Notes: generated by a model not told the origin, from the sequence alone. Numbered from the stretch's first letter, positions 1 to 13,602 are shown. The stretch: 64,000 bases of DNA from Ochromonas danica (GCA_015146655.1 VKHL01000025.1:1-64000); one strand, 5' to 3'. Numbers and translations: made by a program.

Positions 1-870
1 TAGCGAACGGAAGACAAATGGAGTTCGAGTTCGTTCTAAGTTGCGGCGATGTCAATGGTGGTGTTTCTCAAGCCTTGTTAGGGTTATTCACTTACCATTA
101 TCCCATTTATTTCCCATTAGGACCTACACACAAGAGTTTTTGTTGTCACTGCCCGTGCAACTAAACAGCCACACAATGGACCACCTCCGATCGGAAGGCT
201 TGGTGGGCCGTACCACAAGCGTTTGGTTTGATTAGACCGCACAATGTTTGGATCAATGTGTTTTGCTTTTTTCACCAAGAAGGCGCAGCGTTTTGGTCTT
301 CTGATGCGTTCTAGACTCCGGTATTACAAAGGCAACAAACATTGCAATCGTTCTTCCAAGAATACTTCCATGGTTGAATCGTTTCGAATCAGGTGATCGT
401 ATTGTTATTCGCGAACAAAAAACATATCGCATTTGTCCTTGCCGCGTGCAACAGTATAATAGCATTTCGGACGATCATCACGGACTAGTTGGGGTGCTGG
501 AGGGAGCATCGGTAATGGTAAAGAAAATAATAATAGAATTTTGATAACCCTACGAATTACCACTCTTCCATTGAGAAGAAGGAATATAAATACAATGTAG
601 ATAATAAACAAAGCAAAAGGAACGAATCAAATCCTCAAGACCAATAAAGGTACTCTTTTTTATTGATTTCATACAATTTGACAGCGAAAGTCTGGATGTC
701 TGTGAAGAATACTTCTAATTGATCAATGTGAAGCAGGAAGGTTGAGAACAGTGGACGTTCAGTGGATTCCACGGATTCCATGTCCGGTTGGCTGGATGTC
801 ACATCCCACAATCGTTTTCACAGATAGTCTAAGTATTAGTCACCCGGGACCATGGAAATGAGCATGATAA
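1..870. other. No recognisable gene
   Basis: I see only short open frames without recognisable motifs and no RNA gene or long repeat. The stretch is moderately AT-rich with ordinary complexity. It may hold the flank of a gene lying outside the window or more decayed sequence like that which follows. Confidence 0.4.
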
Positions 871-871
871 G

Positions 872-1162
872 ATGCTCCCCTTTGTATTTGATTTGAAGGA
901 GTCAGCCTTGCATATGATCGATACAGAGGAAGGATTGTCTTTGTTGGAGGCAGGGCTGAAGGACTGTGTCGTACTGGGTATTGATACTGAGACCAAACCA
1001 CGATTCTTCCCCAGAAAATCTAGTTATCCTGTGAAGAACAATCCAACAGCCTTGGTTCAGCTGGCTGTTCGATCTTCTTCAGGTAATGAGGAGGTCTTCT
1101 TGGTGGACATGCTTCATCTTCTTGGTAGACAATCTCATTCTCTGCTTCATCACCAATCTTGA
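872..1162 (+). pseudogene. 3'-5' exonuclease (DEDD, WRN/EXD2-like) N-terminal fragment
   Basis: The 96-residue frame has the first part of a DEDD-family 3'-5' exonuclease domain: a hydrophobic strand leading into Asp-Thr-Glu (VVLGIDTETKPRF, the Exo I metal-binding motif), then a strand resembling TALVQLAVRS and another ending in VFLVDMLHLL. Such domains occur in WRN and EXD2 nucleases that trim DNA or RNA ends. The rest of the domain (about 120 residues with the Exo II and III acidic residues) cannot be followed in any frame after about 1130. A GT lies right after the last recognisable strand, so a spliced continuation is possible, but I found no convincing downstream exon up to 2 kb. I therefore treat it as a fragment or decayed gene. 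An antisense open frame at 1020-1364 is noted separately. Confidence 0.4.
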
Positions 1163-2002
1163 CATGATGCTTCTTTTGGAGAACAAAGTCACTCCAAGTG
1201 TTCCCATCCAAAAGAACGAAATCGCTCACATCTTCGTCGAGATAGAGTAAGTAGAGCGTAGGATAATGAAGAAGTTTGGGGAAGTTGCCACGTAGACATC
1301 CTTCAAACTGCTTCAAGGGAGCAATGTCGCTTGACGATAAAGCAAATTTGAGAAGCTTCTTCATGGAGTGACCGAAGAGTTCGCTGGACTCAACCTCATT
1401 CTGATCCAGTCAAACCATCAATTAGTTCATCGGTTCATTAAGCTACGTAAATAATGATCACCAACGCTTCTCTTTCTTTCATCCCACTGTGGCCTACTTT
1501 ACTTCCAAGGCATTGATTGCATGAAGTTATTACCACCTTCGCGGCATTCTTGTTCGACACGATATCACGTGCTCCTTCTTAAATCTTTGTATGTGAGGGC
1601 AGGTGGACCTCATATGGACTGAAGAAGAGCAGAGCAGGACGCAGGCGAGAATCTACATAACTTATTTTAAGCTGGTTAGACGAGAACATTAATGTTAACC
1701 TTCACACAATTTGAAATGAAAGTTCACTGTCTTTCATCTGAAGGAAGGAAGAATACTTTAGGAAAGCGCTCCAAACATTCCGTGCTTGGTGGCCAACAAG
1801 TTCAGCACTTCTTGCACAGCAAACTCTTCAGGCAATGCGACCAATCGCCCCGTCCTCTCTTTACCCCATCGGAAAGGTCTGTCTCTGCACCTTCTTCAGC
1901 TTTTATTACACTAGCCTATGTATAATACGGCAGTTGTAGAAATGCACAGCAAGACTGACTGTAGCACCATGATATCTGCACGACCTCTGACAAGTTCCTA
2001 CC
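1163..2002. other. No recognisable gene
   Basis: Short open frames on both strands (for instance 1692-1925 on + and 1020-1364 on -) lack recognisable domains. If the exonuclease fragment upstream belongs to a spliced gene, its missing exons would have to lie here, but I could not identify them. Confidence 0.35.
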
Positions 2003-4400
2003 ATGAAGAGAGAAGGTGTTGCTCGAATAGCTGCTCGGCGATGTAGTCTTGCACATCTTAGACCGATTTGTTATGACCGAGAAAGTCCAACAGTGCTATC
2101 TACAGCTTGCCTTCTACCTCTGACTAGCTCGACCACAGCAAAGACAAAGAACAACAACAACAGGAAGAAGACTACCTCCTCCTCCTCCACCACCTCCTCC
2201 ACTACTCCAGCCAAGTCTCAAGAGGTACAGGAGGAGGAGGAGGGGCTGTGTCGAGATCTCAGTCAGCATCCCGTGGCCACGCAGTTCTTCGCCTTCGCTT
2301 TGCCTTCCATGGCCGTCATCGTGCAGTTGCTACCTGAGGTGAAGATCCTTTACAAGTGGCTACCTTCCTCATCTTCAACATCTCCCGGTAATGAACCGAC
2401 CAAGGAAGAAGCAGGAGCAGGAGGAGGAGGAGCAGCAGTAGTAGGAGGAGGAGGAGAGCAGGTGTTGTTAGAGTGGACTTGGCTGTTCCTCCCAGTGACT
2501 AACTGCCAAGAAGATGACGGAAGGAAGCTGAGCAACAAGTCAGCTTACTACCCTGTGCTCACTCGAGCCACTGGTCGTCGTGTAGACTTGCTCAGCATGC
2601 GAGTAGACCCCTTCGCCAAGCCCTCCTCCTCCTCTACCCCTTCTGTCTAACCTGGGTAGTCGAGCGTCGCTGCTGCGCTTCGCCCCCTTCTCCTTGCAGG
2701 AGGAAAGCTCTACCCTGCCCCCGCCCTTCTTCTCCTTCTGTAAGGAGGGTAGCGTAGTGGAGGGTAGGAGGAGGAGGTGCTGGGGGTGGTAGCCTGCTAG
2801 GTCTGAAGTGGCTGGATGGTAACGAACTGTTAGTCTTCACTGCGCAAGAGATCTCTTTGTTTGACCAGAACCTCCGCCTCTTGGAGAGATTGGAGAGATT
2901 GGCACCTTTGCTATCGATACTACCTGCCTCCTCCTCCTCCTCCTCCTCCCTACCTTCACAAGATCGACCGCTTCTTCACATGTGGGACCAGAAGGTCTAT
3001 CTCGTGCTACCCACGGAGGTCTGGATGATCAGCTCTCGCTCAGCCTTCGAGCAGGTCAGCGCGCTAATCGCTCAGGGGCGGTACATCGAAGGCCTAGCTC
3101 TTGTACTAGACACAGTCGAGAAGTCTCCCTCCCTGCTACTGAGAGAGAGGTCATTCAGAAGCACATCTTGAACTATGCCTACCTCGCTGTGAAGAGACCT
3201 TTCCTCTCTCCTCCTGCTACTGCTCCTCCTCCTCCTACCAGTGCCCCCCAGCAACTGCTGCCACGTTGATGCTCGCCTCGCCTGCAGTTCATCACCTTTC
3301 CTTAGTAGCCTCTGTGTGTATAGAGTATTGAATTGCCACGAAGAACCTCCCTCTGCTGTACTACGAGGTGCTGGAGATCTTCCGCGCGGAGGCGCAGGAG
3401 GAGGTGGTAGTCGCTGCGTTAGAGCCTTTCTTCCTCTCCCAGGCACTGCCTACCATGCCTCCTGCTATCATCCAAGCCTTCCTTCCACCTCGACAGCCTG
3501 GACCTCGACATGATCTGCCGCTTCGCTTCCTCTTCACCAACAAGCTCTTCTCCTCCTTCCTCTACATCTACAGCGAGGGACTGGGAGATGTCTTGGATGC
3601 CTTCGCGCATGAGGAGGAGGTGGTGGTGGAGAGATGATTCGATTGACCAAAGTGATCGCCACCTTGCATCACTTCTCACTCTTCATGGATCGACAAGGAA
3701 CCTTGCTATCCATCCGCTTGGAGGCTTTGCTCTGGGAGAAGCTACACTTGTCCTTCTTCTCGTTCCATCTGCTGGCGCAGGAGGAGGAGGTGGTGCGAGG
3801 ACTAGTCCGCTACTGCCAGCACAGACCGAGCAGTCAACACGAGCACTACGAGACCTTGCTAGCTGGCCTGGCAGAGGACCAATCCAAACTGCTCTCTGCC
3901 TCCTCTTTGGAGGCTAAGGGAGGAGGAGGAGGGGTAGCCTGGAGGAGTTGTTTCGCATCTTCTGTGACGCTACCTTCTACCTCGCGGCGCTTTCTATTCG
4001 CACGGCGAGACCGTTGGAGACAGACTGCTTGTGCTTGTTGTACTTCTCCCAGAATGCTCTTATTCTCCAGTTCAAAGCTTTCCTTCGACATTCTGTATCT
4101 CCGAATCACAGCTTAGCTTCATGGAAGAAGACAGTCTCTGCAGACTTCCCAAGAAGAATGCCACGCTGCTGTAAGAATATAAAGAAAAAGCATCCCTTAG
4201 GGTCGCTCATTGAACATTGCCGAAGCCTCGGACACAAATAGCTCACATCTTCTCGCAGAAGAGAAGATCTTCTTCGTGGTAGTATGTGCATCATCCAAGA
4301 CAGACTGCTGCGTGGTCTGACTTGTGCTAGTAAGACCCTAGCCACGCTTAGGATGGTTCCAGGCCAAGGCCCCATAGGTCATATGGCATATGGCCTGGAA
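2003..4400 (+). pseudogene. VPS8-like (CORVET subunit) locus, frame-disrupted
   Basis: Segments match the VPS8 family, the endosomal CORVET tethering subunit, in the correct order. They are the end of the beta-propeller (around 2270-2370 and 2540-2600, e.g. AVIVQLLPEVKILYKW), a propeller blade (about 2805-2880, e.g. KWLDGNELLVFTAQE), the start of the alpha-solenoid (about 2980-3130, FEQVSALIAQGRYIEGLAL), then further helices at 3160-3200, 3285-3480 and 3490-3620. One canonical intron (about 2740-2799, GTAAGG...CTAG) joins two segments in frame. Elsewhere the homology changes frame with no room for an intron (near 3135, 3485 and 3530), and a TGA interrupts it near 3341. The N-terminal propeller and C-terminal RING part were not found. 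GGA/TCC triplet runs pepper the locus. This is probably a pseudogene, but a poor local assembly of a real VPS8 gene is a serious alternative. The 3' limit is uncertain. Confidence 0.55.
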
Positions 4401-4717
4401 CGACTGCAAGCTCCTTGGCAGGACCAAGTTGTTCAAGCCCAGCTGTTACGATGACACTACATTCACCAAACAGAAGGTTTAAACAATAGCTGTAACAACA
4501 TGTAACTAATAACATAATCACCACCGCAGAGCAACAACTCACCTCGTGGATCTCACCAAAAGCTGCACAAAAGGCTGCAGCAGATCAATTGCGAATGTTC
4601 CGCAATCGAATGTAGCAAACAATGTGGGCAGAAAAACATTATCCGAGGCAACCAAGTCACTCAGGCTTTCAACAGCAGCAAGCTCCAGGTTATGTAACTC
4701 GTAGTCGCCAATAACTG

Positions 4718-4718
4718 T

Positions 4719-4751
<33 letters not shown>
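4718..4751 (+). repeat. CAG triplet microsatellite
   Basis: About eleven uninterrupted copies of CAG/AGC lie downstream of the VPS8-like locus, not in a convincing reading frame. Confidence 0.9.
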
Positions 4752-5233
4752 TGTAACACTGAGGACGTCTCCTGACCCTTCTACTGACTACACTGCCACC
4801 AGTCGGTCAGTCGGTCATCAGCAGTGGTGCTTGAAGCGGATAGTCTCTGCCAACCTGTACAAGATGATCTGTTTAAATGGGATTAATCACGTCACAGAGA
4901 GGAAATAGAAGAGATACTCACAATGGCCGAGAGAAAGCTCTCTGTGTCCAACAATCCAATGAATGGAATCAACAGAACACTCGACAAGCTTCCAAGACGG
5001 AAGGGGGAGTGACCAATTTCAGAAAACTCGTCCCACCTGCTCACACAACAACAAAATGATCAACTGACCATCGCAAACAGCGAGAGCATGTGAAACAGAA
5101 ACCTCTGGATGGGTAGAGTCACCCTGCCCGACCCGTCGGAACTGCTTTGCTTCGCAGTCGTGGAAGCTTGTGCTCCATTGAGTGTTTCTCTTACCAAGGG
5201 CGGGCAGAAGAAATGCAGAACACTAGCTGTCTT

Positions 5234-5273
5234 GTAGAGGTAGAGGAAGAGGTAGAGGTAGAGGTAGAGGTAG
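5234..5273 (+). repeat. GTAGAG hexamer tandem repeat
   Basis: Six to seven copies of GTAGAG, one altered to GAAGAG, lie in non-coding sequence. Confidence 0.85.
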
Positions 5274-5461
5274 CTGTCTGCTGCATCGCCTTCCCTGAGG
5301 CACTACTGCCCAAGTGGTCGTAATGCAGTTGGAATATATGCCATTGAGACCAGTCTCATGCCAATGGTCATAAAGAAAAAACAATAGAACTGTACACTAA
5401 TCCAGTGATGAACAAAGAATCATTTCTCTTTTCTGGCAGAAGATGAAGAGCAGCACAAAAC

Positions 5462-5470
5462 AACAAAAAC
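5462..5470 (-). terminator. Pol III terminator of the 5S gene
   Basis: On the minus strand GTTTTTGTTG follows immediately after the 3' end of helix I. A run of at least four T is the usual RNA polymerase III stop. Confidence 0.7.
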
Positions 5471-5585
5471 GATCGTCACGAGGGCTTCGCACGTGGTCAC
5501 CCACCGTACTACTGGCCTCGCCTGAGCACGCTTAACTTCCTAGATCTGACGGGTTAGGGTGCAGTAGTGCTAGTATGAACGATCA
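5471..5585 (-). rRNA. 5S ribosomal RNA
   Basis: Read on the minus strand, this is a complete eukaryotic 5S rRNA gene of about 115 nt. The internal A-box/C-box region (AAGTTAAGCGTGCTCAGGCG) is followed by the conserved AGTAGTACGGTGGGTGACC loop E/helix IV segment. The ends pair as helix I (5' GATCGTT with 3' GACGATC, one G.U pair). The 3' end runs straight into TTTTTG, a normal RNA polymerase III terminator. Promoter elements in such genes are internal. Only one copy is present here, not a tandem array, and no other rRNA is nearby. The exact 5' nucleotide is uncertain by one or two bases. Confidence 0.88.
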
Positions 5586-5589
5586 CGTC

Positions 5590-6207
5590 TGTTCCTCTCA
5601 CCACCTCACTATACATACTGTACTACCACATCTTCTTCCATCTCCACTTTCCCTTTCCTTTGCCTTCATTCTGATTGTTGTTTCTTCTATTCTCTCTTTG
5701 CATTCTACAAAGATAGATAGAAGAAAGATAGCAGACATGATGGCAAGAAGAAGAAGAAGAAGAGATATTTCTCACATAAGCCATGAGAAGAATATTCATG
5801 TCACACTAGTCTACTTATTGCAGCTGGGATGAGCTGGTCTATCTATTCCTCACAGGCAGGAGTCATCATCCTGTAGCATGACGAGGTTTATTGTGTCTTA
5901 TGTTATGTTGTGCGATGTCATGCAGTAGACAACTTGGAGAGGTGGTGGTGAGACAGAGCTACCAGTAATAGATGATGTCACCTGCTGCTCTTGATGGATC
6001 TCAATCACATCTACACAATGCAGCAAACACCATTCACACTCATCTAGGTCAGTCTAGTCTTTGGTCTCTTTCATGCCAGCAGACATGATGGTAGAGACAC
6101 AATTTGGATGGTGGCAGCTGCTACTAGAAACAAGACGATCAATGATAGAATGTATTTAGAGTAACTCCTCTGAATAAACAAGGAAAGTCCTTCCCCATCT
6201 TATTGGC
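5590..6207. other. No recognisable gene
   Basis: This lies between the 5S gene and the 3' end of the WD40 gene. There is a small AGA/GAA-rich patch (about 5720-5765) and otherwise unremarkable sequence. The open frame at 5575-5832 overlaps the 5S 5' end and looks like chance. Confidence 0.4.
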
Positions 6208-9200
6208 TTAAATCGAAAAAGATGTTAATTGAACAGAATGATGGTCGTAAAGAAACTCGAAGAAGCTCTTCAAAGCTAATCAGAAACCACTTTGATCTTC
6301 AAGCACACAGTATGAGACAATCAGTGCAGAACAACAGAACAGGAAGGTCAGGAAGAGTTTCGCTCACCTCCAGGGCAGTTTGGAAAACCTTCGCCAGCAC
6401 AGATCCATTGAGTTCTTGTGCGCCATTGAGTCCCAAGCGATGAATAGCTGATGGGAAGACGCGCATAATGCGGAAATTATCATGTTGAGCAGCAGGCACT
6501 AAAGAAAAGATTATCTCTAGCAGGCGAATAAAGCGCATTTGGTTAGCAAAAGCAATCAATATAGAACAACATAACTGCACCTGTGAGATCGTTGACGGTT
6601 AATGATTCTATAGAGCCATCACACCAGAAGTTTAGTACTCGAGTGACCGCATTAAAGGCTTTCCTTCGAACGATCCATTGCCTGAAGCCCCTCAGAGGAT
6701 GAGGACAGACGACAAACTTCTCTATCTGCTCCTCCAGAATATTATGAAAGAAAGTATGGTCGATAACCGCCTTCTGGGCGCTGGTCAGAGCAACGGCAAC
6801 AGAGCCTCGGCGAGCCAACTCCATGGCAGGACTCGGTGCAAGAGGCAAGTTCCCTGAAACAACAGACGCTGCTGCTGTGCCGCCTTCCACCACAGCTGAA
6901 ATGTTTTCCAAATCAGCAGAACCAACTTGAGCCATCTCTTCTTCTTCTTCAGGGGCCACGAGATTTGCATCAATCTCGTCTAATGCAGGCGGAGGGATGG
7001 CAGGTACAATAGGTGGTGCGCTGACAACTGGCTCCAGGCTGCTTGACGTTACTGCAGATAGTACAGATTGGATCGTTGTCATGGTGTCTTGCTTCTGTAA
7101 GGTGATTTCTCGAGATCGCTCAAGATGATCTTGCAAAGAAGAGCGGAGGCGAGAGGGAGTTTGTGGAGTGGAAGATAATCCGAACTTCTCTCCTTCTCTC
7201 TCTGTCGCAGAGTTAGCGCCACTAATTGAAAACACAATATATGTAACTTATGAAATCCATTGATGATAGATGGAGACCAACGAATGCTCACCTGTCAGGA
7301 GACTGTGGAGAATTTGCAAAGCCCTCACGCAGCTGATCCTTGGGCGGCAAAGCACCGCGAAGGAGACCATAAATCATATGTGTGCATGTGACAAACATGT
7401 AAATACGTAACTGTATGCCCCATCCCTTCGACATCGCAAATATTATGCCAATCAGATTGTAAAGAGCAATACGAGAGCTTCTGGGAACTTCATCGCGATA
7501 GGTGATGAGCCCTTCAAGTAGAACATCGACAGCAGCTGAAGATCCGAAAAGCGATTGCACATAGTGGATCACCTCGTCGACAATGTAATAAGGCTGTTCG
7601 CGAACAAACTTGCTCACATCGTTGCCTGTTTCGTCATAGAAGTACATGGTATTGCGTTCGTAGATAGGGACTTCAATCTCTGAGCAAAACTGCAGAAAAT
7701 GGATGAACTTGATCAAGTCAACATATTTGTAAAGTCCATATCCAGTGCGGCGTCCTGTAGCACGCGATTGGGCTAGAATATGCTTGCTTTCTTGTTTCTT
7801 GGCCTCTTTTTCAACGTCTACAATTCCTTCGAAACGCTCGTCTTCCACATAAGAGTTGCCTAGTTAGTTGAGCAAACAATAACATTAGCAAGTTACTCAA
7901 TGATCAATGACGAAAGATATGTCCATAAGCAACAAACCTTCTTGAGCCACTCGCAGACGCAGTTCCAGTTTCCGCCTGTGTTTGACCATTTCCATCAAGC
8001 GCTTTTGGCGAAGAGGATCATAGTGCTGGTAGGTCTGCTGGGCGCTCTTTAAGGTCAGCATAGACTCTTCAAATCGTTGATGAATCTCATCGACTCGCTC
8101 CTTGTTAGCAGCGAAGGCTAACGAAGCTGTTGATCCGCTGATAAGGAGTTGTTGTCGGCGTAGTGGATCTGTAACTTCGCTTTGCAAACTTCCTCCTTCT
8201 TCCCCTTCCTCTCTTTCCCGCAACGTCCGAAACTCTGAAGACAGATTTCGCGCAACAGAATCATTGTCATTGTCTGTTAGATTGATGCGAGCAGACGCCG
8301 TCTTGGGTCGAGCCGCGACTCCTCCGTCCATTCCTTTTTTCTTTTTGCTGCCGCTGCTGCTTCTTTTAATGCTACCAACACGACGGTTGACGACAGAGAT
8401 CACCTCGAGTTGGTCAATAAGTCCATCGATTCGCTTAGTCTCCGCGCTTGGAGGCCGAGAGGCCGAGAGGAGACTACTGGATGGAGCGACCATTCTGGGA
8501 GACACAAAGGCAGACATTGGACTACGAGAAATGGAATGAGCAGGAATAGGAGAGCGAAGTCGCGATGGAGTACTAGCTGCGAGCGGAGGTTTGCGCTGCA
8601 TAGCTCCAGGGGCTGTAGCGGGACGAGCAAAAGGGGTTAGCGTGCTAATCTGCATCTTCTCGCCGCCAGCTTTTACCAAATTGGGAATAGAGCTTGTAGT
8701 GGGTGCCGATATACAGTCAGAGGCATTAATGGTGGAGCCTTCGATTTCTCCCAAAACCTTCTCTTCAGCGTGACTTTCAGCAATTTTCTCTTCCGATATG
8801 GGCACTGTCTGTCCCTCTTCATCCTGCCCCTCCACTTCCTCCGTCTTTTCCTTCCCTACCTGCTCGATCTGATTCGTCGACTCAGCCGACTGATTCATAG
8901 CTTTCTTGCTTGCCGCTTTGCTCTTCTTGTGGCCGAAGTACTCGCTTTTGAGAGCCTCATAATCCAGGTTGGCGTAGCGCTGTGTGGATTCCCAAGGAGC
9001 GCGCTTGCCTCTCATTTTCTCTTTTTCATAATTCTTGAAGAAGAAGCTTGAGGTGCCGCTCTTCTTCAGGTCGTCATCGAAAGCTTCGGAAGACTGAATA
9101 TGGTCAATCAGAGGGTACAAATTCTGACGCTCCCATTTCTCTTTCTTTTGCTCCTTTAGCATATCTGCGATGGCTATTTCTCGATCAGACATGGTCAGGA

Positions 9201-12200
9201 TTATCTTCTCAAGCATATTATCGCGTGTTTCGGTTGAGGTAAGGTTCTTCACATGCATGGTTGTGATTGCTGATGCATTTGAATTGTCCATTGCGTCTTT
9301 ATGCAGCACTTTGTCTGTCTTCTTGTCCAACAGAAAAGAATTCAGACCTTGTAACAAGTTTTCTGCCGACGCAAAGCGAGTTAGATAGGTTGATACTTGC
9401 TTGTTTAGAGGAGGAAAACCCTTGCCATCTGCTCCTCTGCGAAGAGAATCCACCGATTCCCCGCTGAAGGAGTCAAACCTTGCTCGAAAGCGAGCATTGA
9501 TTTCATGTTCAATATGAGGTAGCAGTCGACTTAAAACATCTTTGTAGTAAGTGAACTGCACCCAAGTCATTTGTACAACTGGCGGGACAGCAAGGACTTC
9601 CTTTTTCTCGCCCTTGACGCCGTCCATGGGCAATGCCACTGCAACCATCGGGAAACTCCAAGGAAACTTGCTGCTGCTCGTCAAGATACCATTAACGGGC
9701 GCATGGCAATAGTTCAATTGCGTACATTCAACCGGCGGGTCTTCTACAAGCGGAGACGATACATGCGCTCCTCTACCTCCATGGAGAGATGATGAGGTGT
9801 GGAGAGAGGAACGGGAAAAGTGCTTGGAAGATGACGTCTGATTGGCAAACGGCGAAAAGTCGAAAACTCCTTTTGGTTGAATCGAAACCTTTCTCGCCAT
9901 CAAACTGGTACGCTTCTCACTTTTGACGTAAATAGTAGCCGAACCACCATCGAGCGCATCACTGTCCATCAAAAAATCAAGTGGCGTCTCCTGAACCAAC
10001 GCAGTGATGAAGGTAGAATTAGCGGTGACTTCTTTTAAAGTCTTCTCTCCAAGTGCTGAAGCTGCTGGCTCGGTATCATTGGCATGATCCTTCTGCTGAT
10101 GACCAGAAGAGATATTAGTTGTTGCAATTGGGGTGGAGGGAACAGTGGCAGGAGAGAACGGCACGCCAGAAAGGGATGCTTTGGGTCCTTTCGTGCTATT
10201 CTCCATAATCTCTTCGAGAGCCTCGCCTAACAACATGCCATTGAAAGAGACACACTTGACTTGGCCTGCATCAGAAATAACGAAAAGAAGCGGCAGGCGA
10301 TCCACCAATTGAGAACAATTTGGCACGAAGCTACAACGTTCACTGCTGAGACGATCCTGAGGATAGTTAAAGAAAGGGTCATAGCTCTGCCATTCCCGCA
10401 CTCCACCTTGCGCAAACACCGTCCATCCTTGTATTCCTTGGACATAATCTGTCAGTGGTCCATCAAGACGGCATCGTTTCGCGCTTTTCGCTTGCTGCCG
10501 GAGGTTTTTGCGAGTTTGTTGTCTTGACAACTTCACAACCTTGCTTTCTGAATCGATTCCGCTCATTGCATGAGAATGCAGCGGAATGTCAAAGGTATCT
10601 TCTGGTCTAACTGGCACAAGTTTCGGCAGCAGCTCCTCAGGAAATCGTGTGCGTGGAATGGACGAGCTGCCGTAGGCGGTATTCTCCGCATAGCGTCGAG
10701 GTTTTATCCTCTGATGTGCCAAATAAAAAGCATCAGGACGAGGAATATAGTCTATCGCACCCGACTGAATGGGCAAATCAGAAATATCTGCAGTCATCAT
10801 CTGTCCGCCATCGGTGCCCAAAACTAAAATCCATTTGCGCTGTAAAGTCAGCGCGAGTGCAGGTGAAGAACCGACTGCGGCGGCTCCTGATTGGTTGGGG
10901 GGAACATGAATCTCATCAGCGTCATTTCCATGGGATTCAGTCTTGCAATGTGTCATAAAGGAGTAGCAGCGCATAGAGGTTATCACAGAGCCAGACAGCG
11001 CTTGAAAGGTCTCGCCACCCAGACTACTCGAGAGACTTGCCTCGATACCATTCCAAATCAAATTTTCAAAGACATCAGAGATGCGTCGTTCATAGGAGAC
11101 TTGATCAAGAGCATTCCAGGCCAAAAGAAACTTGAAAGACATTGGTTTAGTCGTCCAGACTTGCACCCAGTTTGTATTGTCTACAATAAGAAGGATGGGT
11201 AACATAGGCATGAATTGAATTGCCACGTATTGTCTAACAGTATCCCGCGAGTTTGAAGTTGTTGCACTTGAGAAATGATTTTCCAAAGAGAGACATGCAT
11301 AAAGAGAAAGGTTAAGGTAGTCATACACGTACACCGAGCCTTGTTTGCACAGTACAGCGACAAGATTGTGACCCTCAGACACCGCCACAGCGCGAACGGA
11401 AAAGTCGGGAAGAACTCCCAAGTCGCATTCCCGCAGAAGGAATGGGCGAATGGGCGGCTTCCCGCCCTTGGCAGAGGGTATAAAGTCTTCTGATGAATTA
11501 TTGGAGGAATCCATACCCATTTTGTTGCTCCTTCGCTGAGGCTTGATCACGCTGAACTTCTGTCCAGAATACGCATGATGCAAACAACCACCAAAGACCT
11601 TGACCGCTCCAGCAGAGTAAACAGCAACCAAGAGTTCATCACGATCAACGTATGCCAAACTTGCTACAGCTCCTTGAAAGCGAAAGGTGCTGTCTTCTTC
11701 TTCATCGGTCAACTGCTTGACCAGTCCGAAAGTGAAAGAATCAAAAAGCAAAACGCGTCCATCGAGGGTTCCTAGGAACACCTTTTTACCGTTTGCATCA
11801 ATGGCACAAGCAGTGACTGTATCTCTGATATCAATATGCCCTGCAGAGCGAAGACCCGGCAGCTCAGCGGATGCAGAAGCAGAAGGAGCAGTTAATTTCA
11901 GCTCATCTCCCCGGCTAACTAATTGATCCGTTGAAGACACACGATCAGGGTCAAGAAAAGCCATACTTTTTGCAAGCCTAGACGATAAGATATCTATGAG
12001 GTGGATGGTTGTCTTGAAGACTGCAAAGAGCTTGCCAGATGTGGGACAGACGCCCAATCCTTGTTGAACAGGTTTGAGTTCGTCTGCAAGGTCGTTCTCT
12101 AAGTTGAGAAAATAGAGCTTCTCAGCCAACACAGCAACACCCTTTCCCTCTGTATAGGTGCTCGAGAAAGCACGGATATGAGCAGGTTGTTGGAGCTGGA

Positions 12201-13602
12201 CCTGGAAGGTATGCTCCTGAGTGCCATAGACACCCAATTCTTTGCTAACATTCCATATTTTCATTGTGCCTGTTTCATCAATAGATAACAATCTCTCTTC
12301 TGGAATGTAAACCATCTGAATGCCTGCAATGCTCTTGAAGTGTCCAGCAAATTTCATGCACATGTCGCGTGTGAAAGGATCCCAAGCAAATATCTCGAAA
12401 TCAAAGCCTGCGCCAATAATAATCTCTTGATGACGCGCATAGACAAGAGAATGAATGGCGTGGTGATGTCCTTTTAAATCATAGTCCACGGTCTCGGACA
12501 TGCGTAACAACCGCTGTGCGGGCATTTTATTGAGAAGAGTGGACAGAGGCGCGGTCGGCCAGAAGATGACCTTGCCATCCAAACTACTCGACACAAAGTA
12601 GTGATCCTTCAAAGGATGACTTCTATCCAAATTCACCTCGCAAAGGCTAAGAATCTTGGTGTCATGCTTGTTTATTCGGAATTTGAGTTTTCGACTGCTT
12701 GGTTCGTACATTTCCATGACATGGTCACTACCCTCACCAGGAATAGCAAGAATCATGTCCAACACTTTGCAATAGCGCACAACATGCATGGGAAAGGATG
12801 TCTTTACATGTCCAACGACCTTCATCTCTCCTTTGTCGTCATAGAGATGTTGGGAGCCGTCCAAGAAAATCAAATAACTGTGCGAGCAGGTGAAGACATA
12901 CTGTTTCGTGGACTCTACAAAGACTACGTCCAGTAATGAACCCTTGCTATCATCCAGTTCCCTCTCAGTAATACGCAGCTGTGTGGCTTGCTTCTCCATG
13001 GCGACCTTCTCGTAGTAGGTGAGCTTCTTGGACATCGTGACGAAAAGAGATTTCTTGGCCGCGCGAATCGGATTGATGCGAGTCACAAAAGTGTCTTTAC
13101 TGTATAGCCGTGCACGTGGATTGTCCGCATCAAAGACGAAGAGAAGCTGGATATTGGGCAGGAATCGCATGCGCTCGGACGGATACAAAGTCGTCTTGCT
13201 GTCGTGGCTGAGCAAATAGTTTTTCAAAGTTCGCTTGATGGAAGGCTTGAGTAGCAGCCTACCAACGCGCAAACAGAAGTTGGTGAAGTCAGTGAAGTTG
13301 ACTACTCCGCGGTTGTCGATGTCGACCGCGTCGAAGGCGGCGACGATTGAGAGGATTTGAACGAAGAAAGCATTCGACCGACTGTACATCAGATGGCCTG
13401 CGTGCCTCTCCAGCGGGAGAGAGTTCATATGCATCATCACAGACATCACAAGATCGTCGAGCTTGACGTTGGCCAGCTCACTCTCAGGATTTCCGCCTTT
13501 CTCGCCGCCGCCTCGTCCATGGCGAAGCAGAAGATCTGCTTGGACAGCCTGGAGAGCTTGCTTCTCAAGAAGCAGCACTAGATTCGTTGCCAGTTGCTGC
13601 AT
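6208..13602 (-). CDS. Very large EF-hand/WD40 repeat protein
   Basis: Five exons (13602-7938, 7859-7292, 7221-6581, 6498-6368, 6267-6208) join in frame into 2354 residues. The four introns are 70-100 nt with GT-AG ends. The last exon is the least certain. The N-terminus (residues about 90-170) has an EF-hand-like segment (DAVDIDNRGVVNFTDF). Many WD40-type repeats follow from about 200 to 1000 (SSSLDGKVIFWP, EIFAWDP, IDETGTMKIWNV, LGTDGG). The centre-to-C-terminal part is charged and low in complexity (Lys/Glu-rich, Ser/Pro-rich around 1700-1780), then a conserved-looking helical region (exons 2-4) that I cannot name. EF-hand plus WD40 proteins of this kind (WDR49/WDR64-like) are often flagellar, so an axonemal scaffold is a reasonable guess, not a demonstration. 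It is head-to-head with the LRR gene at 13797. Confidence 0.75.

Larger units (their letters stand above)
4401..5470. other. Gene-free stretch with microsatellites
   Basis: No coding region is recognised. It holds a CAG triplet run (4718-4751) and an imperfect GTAGAG hexamer repeat (5234-5273). An open frame at 4877-5059 has no recognisable features. Confidence 0.4.
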